Assembly: GCF_932526225.1 (NCBI RefSeq)
Contig: NC_064042.1
Span: 12,659,040-12,723,039 of the forward strand
DNA from: Nematostella vectensis
Taxonomy: Eukaryota; Cnidaria; Anthozoa; Actiniaria; Edwardsiidae
Length of the DNA stretch: 64,000 nt
Direction: 5' to 3'
Positions 9,593 through 21,500 of the stretch are shown in pieces (position 1 is the first letter of the stretch; the number at the start of each line of letters is the position of its first letter). The notes beneath the pieces were generated by a model, which saw nothing but the letters and a program-made list of their open reading frames with translations, was not told the origin of the DNA and searched no databases. The translations under genes were made by a program, and so were the position numbers.

Positions 9593-12500
9593 CTGAAAAG
9601 AAATAAATTTTATTTAGTGTCATACAAAGAGACGGGCGTAGGGACAGACAGAGACACAAAGACGGACAGATAGACCGAAGAAACGAGACAGACAAACAAA
9701 AACACACAGACAAAGATAGACGGACGGACTATCAGACAGACAGAGACACAAAGACGGACAGATAGACCGAAGAAACGAGACAGACAAACAAAAACACACA
9801 GACAAAGATAGACGGAAGGACTATCAGACAGACAGAGACACAAAGACGGACAGATAGACCGAAGAAACGACAAACAGACAAAAACACACAGACAAAGATA
9901 GACGGAAGGACTATCAGACAGACAGAGACACAAGGACGGACAGATAGACCGAAAAAACGACAGACAGACAAAAACACACAGACAAAGATAGACGGAAGGA
10001 CTATCAGACAGACAGCGACACAAAGACGGACAGATAGACCGAAGAAACGACAAACAGACAAAAACACACAGACAAAGATAGACGGAAGGACTATCAGACA
10101 GACAAAGACACAAAGACGGACAGATAGACCGAAAAAACGACAGACAGACAAAAACACACAGACAAAGATAGACGGAAGGACTATCAGACAGACAGAGACA
10201 CAAGGACGGACAGATAGACCGAAAAAACGACAGACAGACAAAAACACACAGACAAAGATAGACGGACGGACTATCAGACAGACAGAGACACAAAGACGGA
10301 CAGATAGACCGAAGAAACGACAAACAGACAAAAACACACAGACAAAGATAGACGGACGGACTATCAGACAGACAGAGACACAGACGGACAGATAGACCGA
10401 AGAAACGACAAACAGACAAAAACACACAGACAAAGATAGACGGTAGGACTATCAGACAGACAGCGACACAAAGACGGACAGATAGACCGAAGAAACGACA
10501 AACAGACAAAAACACACAGACAAAGATAGACGGAAGGACTATCAGACAGACAAAGACACAAAGACGGACAGATAGACCGAAGAAACGACAAACAGACAAA
10601 AACACATAGACAAAGATAGACGGGAGGACTATCAGACAGACAGCGACACAAAGACGGACAGATAGACCGAAGAAACGACAAACAGACAAAAACACACAGA
10701 CAAAGATAGACGGAAGGACTATCAGACAGACAGAGACACAAAGACGGACAGATAGACCGAAGAAACGAGACAGACAAAAACACACAGACAAAGATAGACG
10801 GGAGGACTATCAGACAGACAGAGACACAAAGACGGACAGATAGACCGAAGAAACGAGACAGACAAAAACACACAAACAAAAATAGACGGAAGGACTATCA
10901 GACAGACAGAGACACAAAGACGGACAGATAGACCGAAGAAACGAGACAGACAAAAAAACACAGACAAAGATAGACGGGAGGACTATCAGACAGACAGAGA
11001 CACAAAGACGGACAGATAGACCGAAGAAACGACAGACAGACAAAATCACACAGACAAAGATAGACGGAAGGACTATCAGACAGACAGAGACACAAAGACG
11101 GACAGATAGACCGAAGAAACGAGACAGACAGACAAAAACACACAGACAAAGATAGACGGAAGGACTATCAGACAGACAGAGACACAAAGACGGACAGATA
11201 GACCGAAGAAACGAGACAGACAAAAACACACAGACAAAGATAGACGGAAGGACTATCAGACAGACAGAGACACAGACGGACAGATAGATAGAAGAAAGAT
11301 CAGACAGACGAGGATACAAAGATGGACGGACAGAAAGACTCTGTTCCTGATTTACGACGGAATATCACTCTACAGGTCTGTAACTAGGGGCACTCGCTTA
11401 GGAAAAAAAATGTCGTGAAAGAGCCAAATTCTGGGGATACTGAAACAAACTTGTAATATTATCAGGCAAAGAAAAATAAATCTAAAGTTGTATTTCTATT
11501 TCGTGATATTTTCATGAAAGTATATAAGCGTATGAAAAACTGTACCGCTCTTCCTTTTTGTAGAGGATTGTTTTGTTGTTGTTGTTGTTGTTACGGGCTC
11601 TACGTACCCTTGCGTTGTGTGCGAGGAACATAGCTGAAATGTCCGTGAAGGTTTGCGACTGCGGGGACCCCGACATAGGGGTGCTGTACGACGAGTTGTG
11701 GTAAATAGCAGAAGGTTGAGGAGGAACAGAAGTCATTGGGAACGAGGTTTGAGGCTCCATGATGCCGATCTGCCAATCAAAAAAATCGAGTTAAAAAAAC
11801 ACAGGGAAAATATGTAGAGTACTCGAGTAATCGAGTCGAAACACACGACAGAGTAAATCGGTCTCCTGAACGTAACTCGTGAAGAAGGGAACTGGAGTTA
11901 AGAACTTGTGAAGGAGCGAGAATCAAAACTCGCGAAGGAGCTAACTAGAACCCAAACTCGAGAACAAGCAAACTGTAATCAAACCTCGTGAAGGTGTGAG
12001 CAAGAATCAAACTTTGTGAAGGAGCGAACTAGAATCAGACCTTGAATAAAAACTCGATACATGATATAAATGACCCACCTGGTTAGTTCTCATATGGAAT
12101 GGGAAGTTTCTGTTCGCAGCAGACGGCCTCGTTATTGCCTGAGTTATAAAGAAGAAAAAATTAGTAAACAAATTTAAATGAATGTGAAAACATGAAAAGT
12201 GGAGTTAGAAGACATACTCACCAAGAAAAAGACGTGAGCGAGAAGGGAGACACTCCACTCGATACCATGCACAATTTGCTCCCTACAAAACGAATTCTCA
12301 TGTGAGCACATAAAATGAAATATTTATTTATTATTATTATGATGATCACGATAAAGAACGTTGAAGTCGATGACGGTTTACATTGGTGACAAAATAATGA
12401 TTTCTGCAGCTTGATGATTCTGGTCATGAAGCTGGTAACTATAATGAAGATGAATGTATGATCATCATTTTTATGATTGTTGTGATGATGATGGTGACCA

Positions 12501-15500
12501 TAATGAATATGATGATGACGATTGTGGTTTTGATGATGATGATGATAATTTAACTATAATGAAGCCGATGAAAATGATTATGATGACCTTGCGCCTGCAC
12601 TCCATGATAACGTGATAACAATCGAACAAATTACGGTTGGCGGAAAGGTTTCTTTCTTCTTGTGTACTATATCAAATTCGGTGCATCAAAGAGGATATGA
12701 CATACTGACCTTGCCCATTTCTGTATTACATATGCAGAGATTAACACTATCACTGGCCCAGCAAGAAACCTGTAAAACAGTCAAGGCAAAAGGATTTAGA
12801 ACAAAAACTCGCAAAACTTCAGGTTTTTAGGGAAAGAAAACACTAGACTCCTACGCAGTCGTTCTGACCTCTTAGGCCTCTCTCTCGCTTCCTCCTTACC
12901 TACTTTCTTTCAAACAAGCCCCCAGCTTCTGTTCCTTACCGCAACCTCCTATCTAAGCGCTTAGAACAGCGATGTATAAGCGCTATATAAATGTTATTTA
13001 TATTATATTTATATTATCTACCCTGAACCCCGTTTTTCCACACGAAGTGATAAACGTTCACGCGAAGATTATAATATGAAACAGTACAAACGGTAGTGAA
13101 TTCTTCGTGACTCTCTGGTATTTGCGAAAAGTTCGCCAACAGTCATTCTTCCTGACTCTCTGGTATTTGCAAACACCCCGTTTTTCCCCACAAAGTGATA
13201 AACGTTCACGCGAAGATTAGAATATGAAACAGTACAAACGGTAGTGAATTCTTCGTGACTCTCTGGTATTTGCGAAAAGTTCGCTTGAAACAGTCATTCT
13301 TCCTGACTCTCTGGTATTTGCAAACACCCAGTTTTTCCCCACGAAGTGATAAACGTTCACGCGAAGATTAGAATATGAAACAGTACAAACGGTAGTGAAT
13401 TCTTCGTGACTCTCTGGTATTTGCGAAAAGTTCGCCAACAGTCATTCTTCCTGACTCTCTGGTATTTGCAAACACCCCGTTTTTCCCCACGAAGTGATAA
13501 ACGTTCACGCGAAGATTAGAATATGAAACAGTACAAACAGTAGTGAATTCTTCGTGACTCTCTGGTATTTGCGAAAAGTTCGCCTGAAACAGTCATTCTT
13601 CCTGACTCTCTGGTATTTGCAAACATTTCGCCAGAAACAGCAATCCTTCCTGATTGTTCTGGTATTTGCGAACATTTCGCCTAAAACAGTAATTCTTTCT
13701 AACCAATCTGGTAATTGCGAACATTTCGCCTGAAACAGTTATTTTTCCTAACCTATTTGTTATTTGCGAACATTTCGCCTGAAACAGTAATTCTTCCTGA
13801 CTCTCTGGTATTTGCGAACATTTTGCCTGAAACAGACTGAAACGGTAGTTTCCTATCTCTGCCTAGCAGAAGCAGGCGTAGTAGAATTCGACAAGACCAT
13901 TGTAGATTAGTTTTTACACTTATAGCACTCACCAACCAGTATAGAAAAACCAAAACGGATAATAAAAAGTGGCCTTTGAAGGAAAGTGCTTCAAGGTGAA
14001 GAATGTGCCATAGCAGAACCATAACCAAGCCTGGTAACAAACAAGATGAACTATAAGATAAAACATAACAGAACCATAACCAAGCCTGGTAGCAAACAAG
14101 ATGAACTATAAGATAAAACATAACGGAACCATAACCAAGCCTAACAAGATGAACTATAAGATGGAACATAACAGAACCATAACCAAGCCTTGTAACAAAC
14201 AAGATGAACTATAAGATGAAACATAACAGAACCATAACCAAGCCTGGTAACAAACAAGATGAACTATACAATGGACCATAACAGAACCATAACCAAGTCT
14301 GGTAACAAACAAGATGAACTATAAGATGGACCATAACAGAACCATAACCAAGCCTGGTAACAAACAAGATTAACTATAAGATGGACCATAACAGAACCAT
14401 AACCATGCCTGGTAACAAACAAGATGAACTATAAGATGGACCATAACAGAACCATAACCAAGCCTGGTAACAAACAAGATGAACTTTAAGATGGACCATA
14501 ACAGAACCATAACCAAGCCTGGTAACAAACAAGATGAACTATAAGATGGACCATAACAGAACCATAACCAAGCCTGGTAACAAACAAGATGAACTAAAAG
14601 GTGGACCATAACAGAACCATAACCAAGCCTGGTAACAAACAAGATGAACTATACAATGGACCATAACAGAACCATAACCATCAAGCCTGGTAACAAACAA
14701 GATGAACTATAAGATGGACCATAACAGAACCATAACCAAGCCTGGTAACAAACAAGATGAACTATAAGATGGACCATAACAGAACCATAACCAAGCCTGG
14801 TAACAAACAAGATGAACTAAAAGTTGGACCATAACAGAACCATAACCAAGCCTGGTAACAAACAAGATGAAGTAAAAGATGGACCATAACAGAACCATAA
14901 CCAAGCCTGGTAAACAAACAAGATGAACTATAAAGATGGACCATAACAGAACCATAGCCAAGCCTGGTAACAAACAAGATGAACAATAAGATGAAACATA
15001 ACAGAACCATAACCAAGCCTGGTAACAAACAAGATGAACTATAAGATGGACCATAACAGAACCATAACCAAGCCTGGTAACAAACAAGATGAACTATAAG
15101 ATAAAACATAACAGAACCATAACCAAGCCTGGTAACAAACAAGATGAACTATAAGATGGACCATAACAGAACCATAACCAAGCCTGGTAACAAACAAGAT
15201 GAACTATAAGATGGACCATAACAGAACCATAACCAAGCCTGGTAACAAACAAGATGAACTAAAAGTGCCATAATAGAACAATACTAAATTCTGTACAGGA
15301 TTAAGTCTGAGAGAGGCTCTGAAAGGCAAGTATCCTGCATACTTACAATTACTCTGAGTATACATATCCCAATACCAGCAGGGCTCTCATATACATACAA
15401 CACATCAGCTGGATCAAAAATCTAAGGAAATAATCGGGCAAAATTAAGTGAACAATGAAAGTAAGTTAAGAAAGCTTTGAAAATGGAGGGAGGGACCCTA

Positions 15501-18500
15501 TAAAACAATGACAATGAGGGTTGCTAGCGAACAAACAAACAAAAAACATTTACCCCAAAAGGTAGAAAAGGGCATGGGAGGAGTGTGGTTGTAACATGTT
15601 TACCCTTAAGAAGTACCAACAACTGGTACTGTATAGTTGTATTAGTCGAAAAAAAAAGTATAATGAAACTTATTTCATTACGAAATCAGCTTATTTCGTA
15701 AATAAGCTTATTTTGTAAATAAAATACGTAGACAAATAACGTGTAAAACGAACCAAGTCTTTCTAAAAGAATTTTGCCACCTTGAGTTCAACAACCTTAA
15801 GGTACAGCAACCATTCGTGCCATACTTATAAAGGAGGACAGAAGAAGCGCTTGTAATACTAAATAGGCTTTATCCTGCTGGGATCACAACTGGGGTTGGG
15901 GGAGGGGGGGTAGTAAGGATGATGAAGAATTGTGTTAAAGAAACAAAATGGTATACTCACCACAGCTTCATAGATGAACAAGACAACAAAACAAACAGAG
16001 TATAAAGTGCAGAATATGCCAAGTTTGACTTGACCTGTACTACTAATACGACCCCTGCAAAGTAAAGCATAATCTTGGTTAAGGGAGAGCCTTAATGTCA
16101 AGATCTCAAATAAATAATAATAATGGAAAACACAATGAACATCTAAGACAAAGTGGTGATCAGCTTATTTTGAAATAAAGCACCCCCTCTACATAAATCT
16201 TTTGATTGTCCAATGTTATAATGCCACAATAAAACCCTGACGCATGTCTGGGGAGTAAATGAAGACCTTGGCCAGAGTTTATATGCAAGAATTTTTGCTT
16301 TTATAGAAACCTGGTGGCATTTTAGTATACAGTGATGACTAAAACTATTGCAACATTTCACTGTGGTAACCTCGGTAAAAAAACGCGGTAACCACGGTTA
16401 CACCTCTGCGGTCGGACACTCTAACCTCAGCAAAAAAGTGGGGTAATTAGCCGCTGTTTTCAACCGCGGTACAAGACCCCGGTTTTACCGCGGTTAGGAT
16501 GTACACCAACGTACTACAAAAAGTACACACGATCCCGGTAACATTGCTCTATAATTGATATTCACTTAGTCTTACTTATGGAAAACATAGTTTAAATTAG
16601 AACAGCGTTCTTATTGACATGCAAGCAATTGCTAATCTCAAAGGTTCTCTGTGGACTACAAGTTCTTTCTGGAAGGATAAATTGTTTGTCGATCTGATTG
16701 AAGAGGAATAATCGGCTGCAATCAAAATCAAAACCTATGAAATTCTTCAAAAATAAATTAAAATTCCAAAATATGAATACAATACTTTGGTACCCATTTA
16801 TCAAATAGACTAAAAGTAAGGTTCTACAACACCATAATAAAGCTAATAAGAAACCAGAATTTAGCTAGCTAGAAGCAACAACAACCAAGACAATTGTTTT
16901 TGTTTCAGCTTGTCCTGTTTTGGCCCTGGGGTTGCCCCATTGTAAAAAGAGAATGGAATACTCTACAAGACGTAGATGGTCTTTATTTTCATATTCACCT
17001 TGTCACGGTCCAGCCCTTGGCAAGGAGAATGAGTAGAACAAGAAACATAATATGTGCAATGTAATGGATTGCACGAGCAGCAATCTGCGCACTGTATACA
17101 GCAAACCCTGTGTTGCCATAATGAACGTAGTAACCAATGTTCACACATATACTGACAACTGAAAAAAAAAAAAGATTATGTTATTAAATCACTTATATAC
17201 CACTAGTTACTCCTGGTACTATTAGAACCCTGGTAACTGGAGCCCTTTGTATGAAGGGAGCTGAGTTATTTAAAATGCTCCCAGCATTTAGGAATCTCAA
17301 AGATCTTCTTTAAGAATCTCAGAGTTAAAATTTATAGGTTGCCCCCATTCTAAAATGTCAGCCTTGAGGGTGAACTCCCCTGTATCTGACACTGGCTTAC
17401 TAGGTGTTTTAAGCACGACATTAAATTATCCTAATCATTTCCACATTATTAATCCCTAAAAATCTTACATCACTTACATTCTAAAAGTAATGACCATATA
17501 AACAACTTGTACGTGTAGTGAAACAGCCGTCGACTTATAAGCACATCTACAAACAACCAACAGGCAATTAACATTGATATTTAGTTAAATCATACATAAA
17601 TGCATAAAAGCAAAAAAGAATAGGATTTTTTTTTCAAGACACATTTGATAGGGGGATAACAACATATAAGTTATAGTGTTTTAACAGAGATGAGATCTTA
17701 GAGCATTAGAGCATGCCCTAACAAAATCTCCCTTACATTAGGTGCGGTCAAATTCTTACTGTCTCCTTAGTCTCTGCTGCACAGACTTTGTACCCCAAGG
17801 ATATTACTTACATGTCACATGTATAGCTAAAACAATGACAATCAAAAACGTCACCACAAAGAAAATATCCATCTTTAAAATATCTGTAAGCAAAAAAAAT
17901 TATTTATATGTTAATACATGTCAACAATAGTCAACGATAATAAATAATATTTTTTGGACAAAATAGAGAATAGTAAATGAAATATGTACTCTTAGCAAAT
18001 GTTTTCAAGTGTCACTTTTATTTCGCGATTTTAAAAGATTCGTGAAAATAAAAGGACGCGAAAATTAAGTGTCGCGAAAATTAGGATGCAAAAATTAAGT
18101 GTGCTTTATGGAAACACCTTGTCTAGTAATCTAATGTACATATAGTACGGTAAGGGGTTGAGTTAGACTTGCATTTATAGATTGTTAGAAGACTAAATTT
18201 AGCCCACGCATCGTTTAGTTACAAATTGTTTCAGTTTTGATGATTACAGCACATTTTAATTCCACTTGTTTTGCTTGATTTTATTATCCCCAAATCGCGA
18301 AAATAAAGTGATCGGTATGAAAATAGTAAAAAATCACGAAAATAGTGTAGCGAAATATCGCCACCCAAAATCGCGAAATTTTGACGTTGCGAAAATTAAG
18401 TGTAATAAGGTACTTACGTCGTTCATCTGCTGAAAAATGCATTGTCCAAAAATCATCTCCATTTGTTAGATTTAATTCATACTTCAGTTTAAGCCCCTGG

Positions 18501-21500
18501 AATATTAACAAAAGAGGAAAAAGGGGATTGAAAAATGGGAGGACAACCTTTAAAGATCAGCTTTATTAATTTTTACTTTATTTTTACTAGAGGGTGTGAT
18601 CTTTTCTAAATATGACATTACCAAACATTATCCAAATATCCAAAGCTTATTACTGCCACAACATTTAGATATAATCCATAAAGGTCGAAGCTTCTTATTT
18701 AACCCCGGACCTGGAGGGGTTGCTTGTGTGGGGTCAAGGAAACGGTCACACCCTGATTCCATGACGGAAAAACATGACGTGACACGTCAAATAAGCCCAT
18801 TTCACATCGAATAAGGCGGAGAATTTCTCTGAGTACTTAGTAACTTATAGCAAACAAAATATCAAGTGCGACTTTTTGTTAAGTGTCATTGAAATTTGAG
18901 TTTTTCGTCCCTGAGTACACAGGGCAATGATGATCAAGAAAAAAGTATCTTAAAAGCCAAAATCTGGTTATGTGCACTTCAGCATCACGTTATTTGTGTT
19001 TTAAAAATTCAGTCCGTAATACAAGGAGCCTATAGCCACTGAAGAAATTGTGTCTTCTATCTCTATCTGGGATTGCACGTTTTCCAGGTTTTTCCGTCAT
19101 GTCCAACCTGATTCAACCTATGATACGGGTCCTTCAGCAGGATCTGCCAAGTAAGGCAGACTGCTGGCTATGAATAGAGATTGTGTGAGCCATCTCAGCT
19201 GATGCCGATAAAGAAGATAATGATGATGATTCAATTGATGTTTAAAGCCCCATTGTCACCAGTTTACTTCTGGAGGTCCGACGGAAACCTCAGAATCTAT
19301 TATAATCCGAGATATAACAGGCCATCCGTTCTAAATGATGAATCAAAACCTGAAAGAAACTTCAAATAGACACACTGCTTTCAATATTTTGAAATATTTC
19401 TCGCGTTTTCCGTTAAAAATCATCGGAGATTGTTAGGTAAAAGACCGGAAGTAAACTGGTGACAATGCGGCTTTAATTACTGGAACTTAGTGTGCCCAAA
19501 CATTTGTAGGAGTCAAAATGGAAAATAATAAAACACTCCAGTCAGCTCACCTTGGTTCCTTTGCAATTACTGACAACTATATACCACCATCGAGCTCGCA
19601 TGGAAAGGAACTTCCTGTCACCTGCAGATAAATAAGAGGTCAAGGACGCAGAAAGCTAGCAAACTAAGTAATGTCAGTAGGGCTGCGTGAGAGAACTAAG
19701 AAGAAGTGTAACAACAGAATTTCAGGGTTTTATTTATGTGAGGGGCCTGGGAAAAGGGACAAGGCATGATTGAATCAAAAGGGTATCCAATCATTTTGAT
19801 TTTGATCTACAGTGGAATGAATATTCTGTGCTTTGTGGTATTGTTAATATTAGACTACTACTGCATATAACAATAAGATAACATGACATGATTAAGTCAA
19901 CAATCAGTAAAATTGTTTTATTTTTTAAGAGGGTGGGGGGGGAGGGATTTTGTGTACATGAGAAAAGGCCCTTGCAAAACCCCTGTAAAGAAAGCTCATG
20001 AGTCCTACATATTAGGAGATTATTTGTAGAGTAGAACTTGCCAAAATGGGGCTTGTATTTAAGAGAAACTCTACACAGGGATGACTTCCGAGTCCTTTAA
20101 TCTTTTAATTATATTTATACTGTAAGGGATTTGATACTGTAAGGGAGGTGGGGGAAGGGGTCGGGAGATGGGAGACTTCCATAGAAACAGATGGGGGTGA
20201 TCAGAAAAAGCTAGGGCTTTCCCTAAGTCTACTTTTATGGAGAGTCCACCCCTTACCTCCCTGAGCATTTTCAGACTAGTCACTTACTAGTGCAGTGGAG
20301 CATATCTTTGTTGTCCACAATTACTTTCTTACAACCAGACCACATAAAGGAGGTTGTTAAATTGATAACTTGATTGTTGCCCCTATAAAGCTTGTCTTCT
20401 CTAGTTGTGCATGTCTGGGTAGTAAAAACAGAGACATTTTTATGTCTATCATACAGTAGAATTACCTATTATTTCATGTGAAAACACTTTCACAGTTCAC
20501 AGTTCAGAGTACAGTCAGCACTCTTGATAGGGAACAGGTGCAAATCCAGGGGTATCAATAAAGGGGGGGGGGGGGGCATATCCAGGGGTATCAATAGAGG
20601 GGGGCATATCCAGGGGTATCAATAGAGGGAGGGCATATCCAGGGGTATCAATAGAGGGGGGAGGGGGGTGCCAAGGGGTATCAATAGAGGGAGAAGAGGA
20701 AATCCAGGGGTATCAATAGAGGGGGAGGCATATCCAGGGGTATCAATAAAGGGGGGGTAAGGGTGCCAAGGGGTATCAATAAAGGGGAGGGTGCCATGGG
20801 TATCAATAGAGGGGAGGGGGAGGGTGCCAAGGGGTATCAATAAAGGAGAGGGGGGAGGGTGCCAAGGGGTATCAATAGAGGGGAGGGGGAGGGTGCCAAG
20901 GGGTATCAATAAAGGGGAGGGGGGAGGGTGCCAAGGGGTATCAATAGAGGGGAGGGGGGAGGGTGCCAAGGGGTATCAATAGAGGGGAGGGGGGAGGGTG
21001 CCAAGGGGTATCAATAAAGGAGAGGGGGAAGGGTGCCAAGGGGTATCAATAGAGGGGAGGGGGAGGGTGTCAAGGGGTATCAATAGAGGGGAGGGGGGAG
21101 GGTGCCAAGGGGTATCAATAAAGGAGAGGGGGGAGGGTGCCAAGGGGTATCAATAGAGGAGAGGGGGGAGGGTGCCAAGGGGTATCAATAAAGGAGAGGG
21201 GGAAGGGTGCCAAGGGGTATCAATAAAGGAGAGGGGGAAGGGTGCCAAGGGGTATCAATAGAGGAGAGGGGGAAGGGTGCCAAGGATTATCAATAGAGGG
21301 GAGGGGGAGGGTGTCAAGGGGTATCAATAGAGGGGAGGGGGGAGGGTGCCAAGGGGTATCAATAAAGGAGAGGGGGAAGGGTGCCAAGGGGTATCAATAA
21401 AGGAGAGGGGGAAGGGTGCCAAGGGGTATCAATAAAGGAGAGGGGGAAGGGTGCCAAGGGGTATCAATAGAGGGGAGGGGGAGGGTGCCAAGGGGTATCA

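Noticed and set aside
9610-11319. Long Cys-rich minus-strand open frames up to 393 codons
   Set aside because: They come from a 90-bp tandem repeat with no stops and lie in intron 16 of a verified gene. Composition is that of the repeat, and all three phases are open.
13753-15142. Hydrophobic frames with LGYGSVM/AWLWFCYG repeats as a possible membrane or toxin-like protein
   Set aside because: They are out-of-frame or intronic readings of the duplicated exon 12 start; only the copy at 14030 belongs to the gene.
14008-15265. CRISPR-like array of regular repeats
   Set aside because: Units are directly tandem with no unique spacers, and the genome is eukaryotic.
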